A stretch of 64,000 nucleotides of DNA from Hanstruepera marina (GTDB lineage: Bacteria > Bacteroidota > Bacteroidia > Flavobacteriales > Flavobacteriaceae), in NCBI RefSeq assembly GCF_019880635.1, contig NZ_JAINVX010000001.1, positions 62,001 through 126,000 of the forward strand, read 5' to 3'. Below the pieces are notes generated by a model that was not told where the DNA came from, made no database searches, and saw only the letters and a program-made list of their open reading frames with translations. A program made the translations under genes and the position numbers. This document shows positions 26,896 through 35,929 of this stretch, one piece after another (position 1 is the first letter of the stretch; the number at the start of each line of letters is the position of its first letter).

Positions 26896-28758
26896 TTAAT
26901 TAAACAAATCATTCAGTTTAACCATTTCATGCTTCAATTCTTCAATTGTAAGGGGTTTAAATTCAAAATTCAGTTCGGATATGTCTTCAATTTTTATTTC
27001 TTTAATACCCAAGTAAAAAGTGTCATTTACCTTTTTAATGGCAACCAAAACAATTTCTTCACCTTTAGGGACTAGTCCAAAATCCACTTGATCATCTACT
27101 CTCTTACTAGGCAAGATTGAACTTAAGGATTTAAAAACCATTTTCACGTTTGCACCTTCAGCGTTCTTGATTTTGAACTTATATTTTATTTTATTTTTCC
27201 ACCCTCTTACAAATCGGTCGCAATTAATCCAGCCTAAATTAGCATTAGAGAATGCATAAGAAGACGCATGATAAGCATTAAAATTATTTGGGTCTAATCT
27301 TACTGAATCTTTGGATATAATTAAATCGTCTTCAAAAGCAACTGAACCCACTGTAACCATTGGCAAGTTCTTATCCTTTCCTGGAAGATTAACTTCAAAC
27401 GGCATGAAATATGGGACTGTTACTTGCTCACCTCTTTGTAAAGCTGGCTGGAACTTTGGCAACAATTTAATAACACGCATCATTTCTTCTCCTAATGCTA
27501 CACTTGATGCCTTAATTCTAATATTTGTTATATTACCGTTTTCATCAATTTTAAAGAACGAATTGATTCTATTTTTTCCGGTTAAATTCAATTTTTCAGC
27601 AATTTCAAGATTGAAGTTTTGAGTTAAAAAATCTTTCATCTTGGTATTAAAACAATCTTTCAATTCTTGATTTTGCCCTTGACAGCCAGGAAATACAGGG
27701 ACGTTTTCAACTACATTAAAAGGAACCTCTACATTGTGTTCAATTGTTTCAAGGGAGATTGAATTTATCGTTCTATTGCCATCTGGAATCCAATTAATGT
27801 TATCATCGTTTTCTTTGCCAGAAAACAACTGCATATCTGGTTTGGGCTTGGTAAATGGAAAGGCTAATGAAATCTGTTTTTGTAGTTTTAATTTTTTGCC
27901 ATTTTTGGTAGCATTTATATGAAGCATACCTCCTGTTTCCAGAGCTTCGCCATTTGATGTGGTTGATAAATTTCCTAGAAGCATATCAGACAACTTATAG
28001 TACTCTGTAACTTCTAATTGAACCGTACCACGAACTAACCGGTTTGTTTTTTCGTCTACAAAGGCATGTTTAGGTATTGTAATTGTTGTTCCTTCATCAA
28101 GGGTAAGGGATGTTTTTTCTTCAACATGAATTACAATAACCTGTGGTTCCTTTTTTACAGCTTCAAAAAATGAATTTAAGGATTGGTTGCTTGTATTGAT
28201 TGCTTCAACAGGTTCGTTTTCAATCAAAGAATCGTTTTGAATTGTGGCCTCTTCTCTTGTTTCTTCAACTGCTTTCTTTGTTGGATTTAGTTCTTCTTTA
28301 TTTGCTAAATCACTAGATTCCATATTGGCGGTAGGTGGCTCAACTGTTTTTAACGTATCTAGCTGAACACCTAAAACTTCAAGATCTGGCGCAGAGGAAG
28401 TTTCTGTTTTAGGCGCTTCTTTTATTTCTAAACCCATGTTGTTTTGGGTTGGTATGGGTTCGGGATTTGTTTTGTTAAACCATAAAGTTCCTACTACAAT
28501 TAGAGCCACAATAGCGGTTCCTGAAACACCAATGATTTTTAACCATTTTGCCATAAAATAACGTTGTTTCGCAATAGCGATATCTTCTTTTAATCCGGCG
28601 CGCTTAATACCTCGAATTATTGCTTTCTGTTCGTTAAACAATTGCTTGAAATCGATATCCGTACGCAAACGTTCTTCAAAAGCTTGAGATTCGGAAAGGG
28701 AAAGCTCTCCGTTTAAATATTTTGTAATTAGCTCAATATGTCTTATATCTGTTTTCAT
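26896..28758 (-). CDS. anti-sigma-type membrane protein with TonB-C-like domain
   Basis: 620 residues. The first 70 residues are a cytosolic helical part (LITKYLNGELSLSESQAFEE) like the N-terminus of flavobacterial anti-sigma factors but without a zinc-binding His-Cys-Cys motif. One membrane helix follows (about 73-95). The periplasmic part has a Pro/Glu-rich linker, a beta-rich region around 215-330 and a TonB C-terminal-like segment near 345-455 (NVPVFPGCQGQ, then LLPKFQPALQRGEQVTVPYF). The gene begins 12 nt after the ECF sigma factor gene. Inferred role: membrane anchor that holds the sigma factor until an envelope signal arrives. Confidence 0.75.
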   Translation of the reverse strand: MKTDIRHIELITKYLNGELSLSESQAFEERLRTDIDFKQLFNEQKAIIRGIKRAGLKEDIAIAKQRYFMAKWLKIIGVSGTAIVALIVVGTLWFNKTNPEPIPTQNNMGLEIKEAPKTETSSAPDLEVLGVQLDTLKTVEPPTANMESSDLANKEELNPTKKAVEETREEATIQNDSLIENEPVEAINTSNQSLNSFFEAVKKEPQVIVIHVEEKTSLTLDEGTTITIPKHAFVDEKTNRLVRGTVQLEVTEYYKLSDMLLGNLSTTSNGEALETGGMLHINATKNGKKLKLQKQISLAFPFTKPKPDMQLFSGKENDDNINWIPDGNRTINSISLETIEHNVEVPFNVVENVPVFPGCQGQNQELKDCFNTKMKDFLTQNFNLEIAEKLNLTGKNRINSFFKIDENGNITNIRIKASSVALGEEMMRVIKLLPKFQPALQRGEQVTVPYFMPFEVNLPGKDKNLPMVTVGSVAFEDDLIISKDSVRLDPNNFNAYHASSYAFSNANLGWINCDRFVRGWKNKIKYKFKIKNAEGANVKMVFKSLSSILPSKRVDDQVDFGLVPKGEEIVLVAIKKVNDTFYLGIKEIKIEDISELNFEFKPLTIEELKHEMVKLNDLFN

Positions 28759-28770
28759 GATTTCTGGAAT

Positions 28771-29313
28771 TTAGGATTGGACGGTTTGTTGTTTGTTCTT
28801 GTAAATACCTCGAGCTTTAGATAAGCACTTATACTTCTGGTTTTTGGCAATTTTTTCAGTAGAAAATTGCATCACTTTAGCAATATCTTTAAACGACATC
28901 CGCTTGTGATAAAACAGTAGTAAGAGTTTTTTACAGCGTTCTCCTAATTCAGAAAAAGCCAGTTCGGCTAGTTGAAATTGCTTTTCTTCATGAATAGTTT
29001 TAGTAATGGTAGCTTCGTTTTCATTCAGCTGGTTAGAAAGTAGTTTAGATTCTTTTTTTTGCATATCGCTCCAAACAAATCTTGAAACAGAATACAAGTA
29101 GGTATAGAATGATGACGTAAGCTTGAAATTCGATTTTTCTAAATTCCGATACAGAATTATAAGGGATTCCTGAAAAACATCAGATGCATCCTGTTTTTGA
29201 CCTCCTTTAGACAATACCAGTCGTTCAATTTTAGGATACAGCTGGTACAACTTCTTAAAAGCCTTTTCGCGTTGACCATTTTTAAAACACTGTAAGATTT
29301 TTTGATCGTTCAT
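28771..29313 (-). CDS. ECF-type RNA polymerase sigma-70 factor
   Basis: 180 residues. Region 2 lies at about 18-85 (DASDVFQESLIILYRNL and FYTYLYSVSRFVWSDMQKK) and region 4 at about 115-170 (LGERCKKLLLLFYHKRMSFK, then DIAKVMQFSTEKIAKNQKYK as helix-turn-helix). There is no region 1 or 3, which defines the ECF class. It is paired with the anti-sigma-type gene downstream, so its activity is probably held at the membrane. Upstream, 61 nt separate it from the DksA-like gene on the same strand. Target promoters are unknown. Confidence 0.9.
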   Translation of the reverse strand: MNDQKILQCFKNGQREKAFKKLYQLYPKIERLVLSKGGQKQDASDVFQESLIILYRNLEKSNFKLTSSFYTYLYSVSRFVWSDMQKKESKLLSNQLNENEATITKTIHEEKQFQLAELAFSELGERCKKLLLLFYHKRMSFKDIAKVMQFSTEKIAKNQKYKCLSKARGIYKNKQQTVQS

Positions 29314-29374
29314 AAAACGTTTTATTACTTAATGGTCAAATTTTAAAAAGGTCACCTGAAAAATTTCTGTTTTT

Positions 29375-29698
29375 TTATCGCGCACAATTCACGCACAAAA
29401 AACTTTCAGGACGAATAAGTATTCTTCCAACGGGAATTGGGTTTTGACATTTTAAGCAAATGCCAAAATCGTCATCCTCAACTTTTGATAAGGCTCGTTT
29501 AAGATTTGTAAGTTTGGTTTCGGCCTGTCTCAATGAGGCTTCATTAACACTTCGGTTGTTAATGGCGTCCATTCGGCTTACCCTACCAATAGCATTATTT
29601 GGCGAAATGGGTTTGGTCAATTCTTTGTAGCCTACAATAGCTTTTTCTGTTTTCGCAATTTCATCTATTATAGTTTGCTTTATCTGCTCTTTATCCAT
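29375..29698 (-). CDS. TraR/DksA-type zinc-finger protein
   Basis: 107 residues: a helical N-terminal half and a C-terminal four-Cys zinc finger (CLKCQNPIPVGRILIRPES, then CVNCA). DksA-like proteins bind in the secondary channel of RNA polymerase; this short form lacks the long coiled coil of E. coli DksA, so an exact DksA role is not assured. It begins 5 nt after the DjlA-like gene and is probably co-transcribed with it. Confidence 0.85.
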   Translation of the reverse strand: MDKEQIKQTIIDEIAKTEKAIVGYKELTKPISPNNAIGRVSRMDAINNRSVNEASLRQAETKLTNLKRALSKVEDDDFGICLKCQNPIPVGRILIRPESFLCVNCAR

Positions 29699-29703
29699 AA
29701 AGA

Positions 29704-30465
29704 TTAAAATTTACGCTCTTTTTGTATTTGTTCGTAAGCCTGTTGCACCTGTCTAAACTTTTCTTCTGCTCCTTCTTGGTGCTCCTTACCCAAATGAACC
29801 ACTCGATCAGGATGATATTTTTTAGCCATTTTTCGGTAAGCCGCTTTTATTTCAGTTACTGAAGCGCTTTTGTCTATTTCTAAAATCTTATAAGCATTAT
29901 CACTGCTATTGTAAAACATAGCTTTAATGCTTTCGTAGTCACGCGAACTGATTCCTAAATACCCTGAAATAGTATAAATTTGCTTAACCTCATCTTCCGT
30001 AACATGCCCGTCAGCTTTAGCAATTCCGAACAAAAAATGAAGCAATTGCAAACGCGATGGGTGATCCATCATCTGCCGGATTTGCAAACAAACCTGACGT
30101 ACAGGAATTTGTTGCTTATTAATGTTTTTAAATAGCTTAAAGGCATGGTTGGCACGTTCTTTACCATACATACCAGCAAATTGTTGCCTTACAAAATCCA
30201 ATTCTCTTTGATCTTGCTTACCATCAGCCTTTATAACAATTGAAGCTAATATTAATAAACTCACTTCAAAATCACCCGATTGGGTTCTTACACTGCTTCT
30301 GCCTCTGTCTTGTGCTCTTCTATACTGTTCTTGACCAAAAATGGTTTCATTTCCATTACCAGATACAGCATCAACAACACCTCCCAATGCCATTCCTATT
30401 ATGGCTCCTATTGGACCACCAAATGACCATCCTAATGCTGCTCCAATCCATTTTGAAAAACTCAT
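29704..30465 (-). CDS. DjlA-like co-chaperone: TerB domain plus J domain
   Basis: 253 residues. A Gly-rich N-terminal membrane-like hairpin (about 1-35, [20 protein letters not shown]) is followed by a TerB/DjlA helical domain (about 65-170, with [20 protein letters not shown] and [16 protein letters not shown]). A J domain closes the protein (about 190-250) with the essential HPD in [12 protein letters not shown]. It should stimulate DnaK ATPase at the membrane. The downstream DksA-like gene is 5 nt away. Confidence 0.88.
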   Translation of the reverse strand: MSFSKWIGAALGWSFGGPIGAIIGMALGGVVDAVSGNGNETIFGQEQYRRAQDRGRSSVRTQSGDFEVSLLILASIVIKADGKQDQRELDFVRQQFAGMYGKERANHAFKLFKNINKQQIPVRQVCLQIRQMMDHPSRLQLLHFLFGIAKADGHVTEDEVKQIYTISGYLGISSRDYESIKAMFYNSSDNAYKILEIDKSASVTEIKAAYRKMAKKYHPDRVVHLGKEHQEGAEEKFRQVQQAYEQIQKERKF

Positions 30466-30523
30466 GTACCTATCAATTTTATTTATGGGTAAATATACTA
30501 TTTGTTAGTAGATTGCCTGCTTA

Positions 30524-30548
30524 AATTGTTACACAATTGGTATCTTTG
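30524..30548 (+). promoter_or_regulatory. -7 element with adjacent palindrome upstream of the bacilliredoxin gene
   Basis: TATCTTTG at 30541-30548 fits TAnnTTTG. Just upstream, AATTGT and ACAATT (30524-30538) form an inverted repeat with a 3-nt centre, between the expected -33 and -7 positions, where a repressor would act. No good -33 TTTG was found, which might mean an activator is needed. Confidence 0.45.
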
Positions 30549-30583
30549 CACCATCTAAATATTAATCTTAAAATTTAAAATAT

Positions 30584-30994
30584 ATGTATCCAGCGGAATT
30601 AGTAAAACCCATGCGAGAAGATTTAACCAATGTTGGTTTTGAAGAATTACAAACTGTAGAAGCTGTTGATGCCGCTTTAGCAAAAGAAGGCACTACATTG
30701 GTTGTCGTAAATTCGGTTTGTGGTTGTGCTGCAGCCAATGCACGTCCAGGTGCTAGAATGAGTTTGCAGAATGCCAAAAAGCCAGACCATATTGTGACTG
30801 TTTTTGCAGGCGTCGATAAAGAAGCCGTAGATAAAGCTCGTGAACATATGATACCATTTCCACCGAGTTCACCTTGTATGGCTTTATTTAAAGATGGTGA
30901 ATTGGTGCACATGTTAGAGCGTCATCATATTGAAGGTCGTCCTGCTGAATTGATTGCTGAAAATTTAGTTGATGCTTACAACGAACATTGCTAA
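30584..30994 (+). CDS. BrxA/BrxB-type bacilliredoxin
   Basis: 136 residues. The thioredoxin-fold domain has the family active site Cys-Gly-Cys (residues 46-48, in NSVCGCAAANARPG), the PSSPCMALFKDGELVHMLER segment and a final Cys. Full-length match to YphP/YqiW-type proteins, which remove bacillithiol from mixed disulphides; in Bacteroidota the thiol partner is presumed similar. It stands alone, with a promoter upstream and a strong terminator downstream. Confidence 0.92.
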   Translation: MYPAELVKPMREDLTNVGFEELQTVEAVDAALAKEGTTLVVVNSVCGCAAANARPGARMSLQNAKKPDHIVTVFAGVDKEAVDKAREHMIPFPPSSPCMALFKDGELVHMLERHHIEGRPAELIAENLVDAYNEHC

Positions 30995-31016
30995 AAAAAC
31001 GCAACCCTTAAATTAT

Positions 31017-31042
31017 AACCACGATTCTATCGTGGTTTTTTT
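31017..31042 (+). terminator. Rho-independent terminator of the bacilliredoxin gene
   Basis: AACCACGAT and ATCGTGGTT form a perfect 9-bp stem with loop TCT, followed directly by TTTTT. Its T tract overlaps the -33 element of the next promoter. Confidence 0.9.
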
Positions 31043-31069
31043 GTGCTTTAATCTTATTGGTTAATTTTG
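31040..31069 (+). promoter_or_regulatory. promoter of the plsC operon
   Basis: TTTG at 31040-31043 and TAATTTTG at 31062-31069 are separated by 18 nt, close to the ideal 19. The plsC start codon is 17 nt downstream. Confidence 0.7.
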
Positions 31070-31086
31070 TTTATTAATTCATTTTC

Positions 31087-31824
31087 ATGCGAAAATTACT
31101 AGCTTACATACTAACCTCAATTTATGCGTTTTTTTTCTTACTCACGCTAGTGGTCTTTCAACCTATTCAATGGTTTTGTTTTAATGTTTTGGGTTATCAG
31201 GCACATAAAATAAGTGTAGATTGGTTACAGTTTTTTATCATGAGGTGTTTGAACTTACTAGGCACACGGTTTTCTTTTGAAAACAACTTTGATATACCCA
31301 TTAATAAGCCTTTGATAATTGTTGCCAACCATCAAAGCATGTATGATATTCCACCCATTATTTGGTATATGCGAAAACATCATCCGAAATTTATCAGTAA
31401 AAAGGAATTGGGAAAAGGTATTCCTAGCGTCTCCTACAATTTACGACATGGCGGCTCGGTATTAATTGATAGAAAAAATCCGAAACAAGCATTACCTGCC
31501 ATTATGAAGTTTGGTGAATATATTGAAGAAAACAATCGTACCGCAGTTATTTTTCCTGAAGGAACCCGAAGTAAGAATGGTGAACCCAAACCTTTTCAAA
31601 CTAAAGGGTTGGATATGTTGTTCAAAAAAATACCATCAGCAATAGTAGTTCCTATAACAATTAACAATTCATGGAAAATGTTGCGTTACGGAAAATTTCC
31701 TATGGGAATAGGTAATCATTTAACTTTTAAAGTTCAAGAGCCCATTTCTTTAAAAGATTATAAAGGCGATAATTTGATTTCAAAAATCGAAAATGACATA
31801 GTAAAAGATATTGTAAATGACTGA
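31087..31824 (+). CDS. plsC: 1-acyl-sn-glycerol-3-phosphate acyltransferase
   Basis: 245 residues. An N-terminal membrane helix is followed by the PlsC acyltransferase domain: block I NHQSMYD (His82 and Asp87 as HX4D), block II near HGGSVLIDRK, block III FPEGTRSKNGEP and block IV IVVPITINNS. The enzyme adds the second acyl chain to lysophosphatidate in membrane lipid synthesis. It is the first gene of a three-gene operon; its stop overlaps the HD hydrolase start by 8 nt. Confidence 0.92.
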   Translation: MRKLLAYILTSIYAFFFLLTLVVFQPIQWFCFNVLGYQAHKISVDWLQFFIMRCLNLLGTRFSFENNFDIPINKPLIIVANHQSMYDIPPIIWYMRKHHPKFISKKELGKGIPSVSYNLRHGGSVLIDRKNPKQALPAIMKFGEYIEENNRTAVIFPEGTRSKNGEPKPFQTKGLDMLFKKIPSAIVVPITINNSWKMLRYGKFPMGIGNHLTFKVQEPISLKDYKGDNLISKIENDIVKDIVND

Positions 31825-32473
31825 TGTTAAACTCATAGAAAACACTATAGCTTTTGTAAAAAAAGAATTAAAAGATGCTGAAGGTGGACACGATTGGTTT
31901 CATATTGAGCGCGTCTATAAAAACACAATTAATATTGCTAAACAGGAATCTGTTAATTTAGAAGTTGTTCAACTTGGTGCTTTACTTCATGATATAGCTG
32001 ATAGTAAGTTTCATAATGGCGATGAAACTATTGGACCCAAAAAAGCACGTGAGTTTCTATTCAGTCAAAATGTATCATCCGAGGTCATTGAACATGTGGT
32101 TAGCATTATAGCCAATATGTCTTTTAGTAAATCATTGGGTAAGGGTGGTTTATTTACATCACCCGAACTGGAAGTGGTTCAAGATGCCGATCGTTTAGAC
32201 GCCATTGGCGCCATTGGTATTGCAAGAGCTTTTAATTATGGTGGTTTTAAAAACAGAGCGCTTTATAATCCAGATATAAAACCAAATCTGAATATGAGTA
32301 AAGCCGAATATAAAACCTCGACAGCTCCAACCATCAATCATTTTTACGAGAAGTTGTTACTTTTAAAAGACAATATGAATACTAAAACGGGTAAGCGTTT
32401 AGCTGAAAAACGCCACAAGTTTATGTTGCAATATCTTGAGCAATTTTATGCGGAATGGGATGGAAGACAATAA
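31817..32473 (+). CDS. HD-domain metal-dependent phosphohydrolase
   Basis: 218 residues. The HD signature is complete: His25 and His29 in GGHDWFHIERVYKN, His58-Asp59 in LGALLHDIADSKF, and a later Asp in VQDADRLDAIGAIGIARAF. Relatives (YpgQ/YedJ group) split nucleoside di- or triphosphates or related substrates; the true substrate here is unknown. It overlaps plsC upstream and the GNAT gene downstream. Confidence 0.88.
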   Translation: MTDVKLIENTIAFVKKELKDAEGGHDWFHIERVYKNTINIAKQESVNLEVVQLGALLHDIADSKFHNGDETIGPKKAREFLFSQNVSSEVIEHVVSIIANMSFSKSLGKGGLFTSPELEVVQDADRLDAIGAIGIARAFNYGGFKNRALYNPDIKPNLNMSKAEYKTSTAPTINHFYEKLLLLKDNMNTKTGKRLAEKRHKFMLQYLEQFYAEWDGRQ

Positions 32474-32918
32474 CATAAAATATCTAACTGTTGAAGGCCT
32501 TCCTGAAAAAGACTTGTTAAGTGAAATTTTAAATTTATATCAAGATATCTTTAATGATGCTGACAGCAAATTCTTTGTTGAACGGATACAGCATGAATCA
32601 AATATATTTTCTGTATTGGCGTATTCAAACAATGAGTTGGTTGGCTTTAAAATTGGCTATCGCAAAAACAAGGAAAGGTTTTACAGCTGGATAGGTGGTG
32701 TAAAAAAAGCATATAGAAATCTAGGAGTTGGCAAAGAGTTGGCAAGGCTTCAAGAAATATATGCCAAAGAAATGGGTTACAAGGTTCTTCAAAACAAGTC
32801 CATGAACCGTTTTAAACCCATGATGATCTTAAACTTAAAAAACGGGTTCAATATCACCAAAGTTTACACAAACGAAAAAGGACAAACCAAAATTGTTTTT
32901 GAAAAAACACTATATTAA
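32460..32918 (+). CDS. GNAT-family N-acetyltransferase
   Basis: About 152 residues. The acetyl-CoA binding segment is visible (WIGGVKKAYRNLGVGKELAR, with the R-x-x-G-x-G/A-type loop), then LQEIYAKEMGYKVLQNKSMN and GFNITKVY. An upstream in-frame ATG exists at 32436, but the start at 32460 (MEDNNIKYL) shortens the overlap with the HD gene to 14 nt and places the start just before the fold. Substrate unknown. Confidence 0.82.
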   Translation: MEDNNIKYLTVEGLPEKDLLSEILNLYQDIFNDADSKFFVERIQHESNIFSVLAYSNNELVGFKIGYRKNKERFYSWIGGVKKAYRNLGVGKELARLQEIYAKEMGYKVLQNKSMNRFKPMMILNLKNGFNITKVYTNEKGQTKIVFEKTLY

Positions 32919-33988
32919 AACAATCTCAACTGCCCATCCTTATACTCCTTATGCAATTGGGTGTTTAACTTTGGCATCGCTTTGTCTTTAAAATATTTTT
33001 GCCTGGCCAATTTTATCAAATCATTAATTTGTTTAGCTATCTGACCTTCGCCTCGCATACGTTTTCCATAACGCGAATCGTTAAGAGTTCCGCCATGACA
33101 ATTCTCTATTTGATGAAGAACCTTGTCAGCTCTATCTGGCAATGCTTTTTTAATCCATTCAGTGAAAATTTCACCAATGGCTCCATTCAATCGTACAATG
33201 GTATGAGCAATGGATAGTGCACCAGCTTCAGAAACTGCTTTGGCCAAAGGCAAAATCTCATGGCTGTTTATGGATGGAATTATGGGTGCCAACATCACAT
33301 TGACTGGAATACCATTTTCAGAAAGCACTCTTACGGATTCCAAACGCTTTTTAATAGTAGTTGTTCGTGGCTCTAAAATGCGCCTAGTATCTTCTGATAA
33401 TGATGTTATGGATATGTTGACAGCTACCAAATTATCTTTTGCCAGCTCTTTTAAAATATCCAAATCGCGTAAAATCAACGCATTCTTTGTAATGATACCC
33501 ACTGGATGTTTGTATTTTAAAAACACCTTCAAGCATTCCCTTGTGATTTTAAATTGTTTTTCAGCAGGTTGATAACAATCGGTATTCCCAGACATTACAA
33601 TTGGGTAAGCTTGCCATGATTTCTTTTTAAGTAACACCTCCAATAATTTTGGCGCATCCTTTTTTACCAAAATTCGGCGTTCAAAATCCAAACCAGCACT
33701 GTAACCCCAATATTCATGACTGTTTCTGGCATAGCAATATACACAGCCATGTTCGCACCCTTGGTACATGTTCATGGAATAACCCATTCCCACATCTGGA
33801 CTGGTAACTTTATTGACTATGGTTTTTGGAAAAACTGGTAAGTACAGTGTTTTATTTTTGTCGGCTTCTTCGCCTTGCTTGGCGCAATACTCCAAAAAAT
33901 CATCACGGAGTTCATGGCTTAATTCAAAAAAACGGTTGTGCACATTGTGCTGGGCACCACGCCCTTTTATAATAGACTTGGGATTCAT
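32915..33988 (-). CDS. PA0069-type radical SAM protein
   Basis: 357 residues. The iron-sulphur motif is C-x3-C-x2-C at Cys78, Cys82 and Cys85 (GCEHGCVYCYARNSHEYWGY). The family phrases GAQHNVHNRF at the N-terminus, MSGNTDCYQPAEKQFKITRE and SRYGKRMRGEG near the end match the SplB-like PA0069 group. SAM is expected to be cleaved to a 5'-deoxyadenosyl radical; the substrate is not known. It converges on the GNAT gene, overlapping it by 4 nt. Confidence 0.9.
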   Translation of the reverse strand: MNPKSIIKGRGAQHNVHNRFFELSHELRDDFLEYCAKQGEEADKNKTLYLPVFPKTIVNKVTSPDVGMGYSMNMYQGCEHGCVYCYARNSHEYWGYSAGLDFERRILVKKDAPKLLEVLLKKKSWQAYPIVMSGNTDCYQPAEKQFKITRECLKVFLKYKHPVGIITKNALILRDLDILKELAKDNLVAVNISITSLSEDTRRILEPRTTTIKKRLESVRVLSENGIPVNVMLAPIIPSINSHEILPLAKAVSEAGALSIAHTIVRLNGAIGEIFTEWIKKALPDRADKVLHQIENCHGGTLNDSRYGKRMRGEGQIAKQINDLIKLARQKYFKDKAMPKLNTQLHKEYKDGQLRLF

Positions 33989-34191
33989 ATAACTAAAAAT
34001 TTGTGTGATTGGAAAAACCTGACACCTTAAAATTAGCTAATATTTAATGTGAAAAGTGTTAAAGTAAATTTGGGTTATTAACAAACTTGACTATGTAAAA
34101 TAAAAAGCCGAACTTCGTTAACTCCTGATATAAATCATTAAAACGATATCATATCAATAAGTTGTGCTTCATTATAACCAACCGCTAACCA

Positions 34192-34983
34192 ATGATAAAA
34201 TTCTTTAGAAAAATTAGGCAAAACCTGCTAGTTGAAAATAAATTTAGTAAGTACCTGCTTTATGCCATTGGAGAGATTATACTAGTGGTAATCGGAATCT
34301 TAATTGCATTACAGATTAATAATTGGAATAATGAAAGAGTTTCATCGTTAGAAGAACAATTGCTCTTAGAAAATTTAAAAGAAGAATATCAAGAAAACTT
34401 ATTAAACCTAAATGTTGCCATTGAAAAAAGAGAATCGCAAATGAAAGCGCTAAATTCATTAAACGGTTTTGTAACTGGTAAGCTATTTTTAAATGAGACC
34501 AAAAAACCAATTGATAGTTTAATAGGTGTTAGTAGATATATACCTACATATGAATCACGTTCTGGAGCGTTGCAAGAAATCATAAATGGGGGTAAATTGA
34601 GTATAATTCAAAATAAACAACTCCGAAAATATTTATCTAATTGGAGTGCAGAAGTTGATGATTTAAGAAAAATTGAAACTGGTGTTTATGATATAATTTT
34701 AAATAACTATAACACATATTTAATTAATAATTATACCTTAACATATTCCGATTACTATATAGCTCAAAGTTTATGGAAAGATACACCGATAAAGGAGACT
34801 AATTGGAAAGGAAAAGAATCAAATAATAAGGTAGATATACAAACTATCTTAAATGACCCTAAATTTGAAAGTATATTGTCTTTGGTTAATCTTTGGGCAA
34901 TAAGTAGTAAAATAAGCGCTAGTGAGTTAAAAAATAAAACAGAAATTATAATTAGTTTGATAGACGCAGAATTAAAAAAATAA
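34192..34983 (+). CDS. DUF6090-family membrane protein
   Basis: 263 residues. The N-terminus MIKFFRKIRQNLLVENKFSK and the single membrane helix (about 25-44, GEIILVVIGILIALQINNWN) are the hallmark of a flavobacterial DUF6090 family. The rest is helical and faces the periplasm or cytosol without recognised motifs. A TAnnTTTG element (TAAATTTG, 34065-34072) lies 120 nt upstream, without a clear -33 partner; the 203-nt gap before the gene holds nothing else that I recognise. Function unknown. Confidence 0.8.
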   Translation: MIKFFRKIRQNLLVENKFSKYLLYAIGEIILVVIGILIALQINNWNNERVSSLEEQLLLENLKEEYQENLLNLNVAIEKRESQMKALNSLNGFVTGKLFLNETKKPIDSLIGVSRYIPTYESRSGALQEIINGGKLSIIQNKQLRKYLSNWSAEVDDLRKIETGVYDIILNNYNTYLINNYTLTYSDYYIAQSLWKDTPIKETNWKGKESNNKVDIQTILNDPKFESILSLVNLWAISSKISASELKNKTEIIISLIDAELKK

Positions 34984-34998
34984 CGAAAGCACAACAAT

Positions 34999-35107
34999 GT
35001 ATAACCGCAATTACGGCGGATTCGACTACGTCCGAATCCACGCGGAATTGCGAGCGTCGTGCCAAACCGAAAATTAACGCATATTAACCCGTAACTGACG
35101 GTTATAC
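34999..35107. repeat. nested palindromic intergenic element (REP/MITE-like)
   Basis: The 109-bp element is bounded by GTATAACCG and CGGTTATAC. Inside, CGCAATT (35006-35012) pairs with AATTGCG (35046-35052), and within that GGATTCG (35018-35024) pairs with CGAATCC (35033-35039). It is visibly richer in G+C than the flanks. I recall similar sequences recurring between genes in flavobacterial genomes; that recollection could not be checked here. It fills the gap between the DUF6090 and enoyl-CoA hydratase genes. Confidence 0.7.
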
Positions 35108-35130
35108 GAGACCGTTAACGAAACTAAAAT

Positions 35131-35913
35131 TTATTCCCCTGGAAAATCCGCTTTACGTTTTTCTAAAAAGGCTGTAGTTCCTTCTTTAAAATCAGCTGTA
35201 CCAAAACAATTTCCAAATTCCGCTATCTCGACATCAAAACCATTTATCCCATCTTGGTAATTGGCATTAACGGCTTTGATAGCCCCTTTAATGGCAACAG
35301 AGGAATTGCGCATAATTTTACTAGCTATTTTTTCAGCCAGCGGCATTAATTCTTCCTGCGAAGTCACATGATTTACCAACCCGTAACTATGTGCGGTTTG
35401 AGCATCAATCATACCAGCAGTCATGACCATTTCCATAGCGCGCCCCTTACCAATCAACTGTGGTAATCGTTGCGTACCGCCATAACCCGGAATCACACCT
35501 AAAGACACTTCTGGCAATCCCATTCGGGCATTATCACTGGCTACCCTAAAATGACAAGCCATGGCCAGTTCCAATCCGCCACCCAATGCAAAACCATTTA
35601 CAGCAGCAATAACAGGTGTGCCTAAATTCTCCACAAAATTGAATAGTAATTCTTGCCCTTGGGCTGCCAAGTTTTCACCCTTTTTTACATCAAAATCTGC
35701 AAATTCAGAAATATCAGCACCAGCAACAAATGCTTTTTCACCACTACCTATTACAATAATAACTTTAGTGTTTTTATTCGCATCAGCCTCCTCAAAAGCA
35801 TCATGTAACTCTTGAATGGTTGCTTGGTTTAACGCATTAAGTTTACTGGGTCTGTTAATGGTGATATAAGTGATTCCGTTTTCTGTTTTTGATAGGATGT
35901 TTTCGTATGCCAT
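35131..35913 (-). CDS. enoyl-CoA hydratase/isomerase (crotonase family)
   Basis: 260 residues from the ATG at 35913. Crotonase landmarks: oxyanion-hole segment AFVAGADISEFADFD (about 57-71), AAVNGFALGGGLELAMACHF (about 99-118), catalytic Glu in GLPEVSLGVIPGYGGTQRLP, and the C-terminal FGTADFKEGTTAFLEKRKADF. Both active-site glutamates expected for hydratases are present. It most likely hydrates short-chain enoyl-CoA in fatty-acid or butyrate-type metabolism. A longer frame beginning at a TTG (35940) would add nine residues encoded by a repeat and was not chosen. Last gene of the unit with hemJ and the histidine kinase. Confidence 0.9.
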   Translation of the reverse strand: MAYENILSKTENGITYITINRPSKLNALNQATIQELHDAFEEADANKNTKVIIVIGSGEKAFVAGADISEFADFDVKKGENLAAQGQELLFNFVENLGTPVIAAVNGFALGGGLELAMACHFRVASDNARMGLPEVSLGVIPGYGGTQRLPQLIGKGRAMEMVMTAGMIDAQTAHSYGLVNHVTSQEELMPLAEKIASKIMRNSSVAIKGAIKAVNANYQDGINGFDVEIAEFGNCFGTADFKEGTTAFLEKRKADFPGE

Positions 35914-35929
35914 TTTGGTTTGTGTTAGA

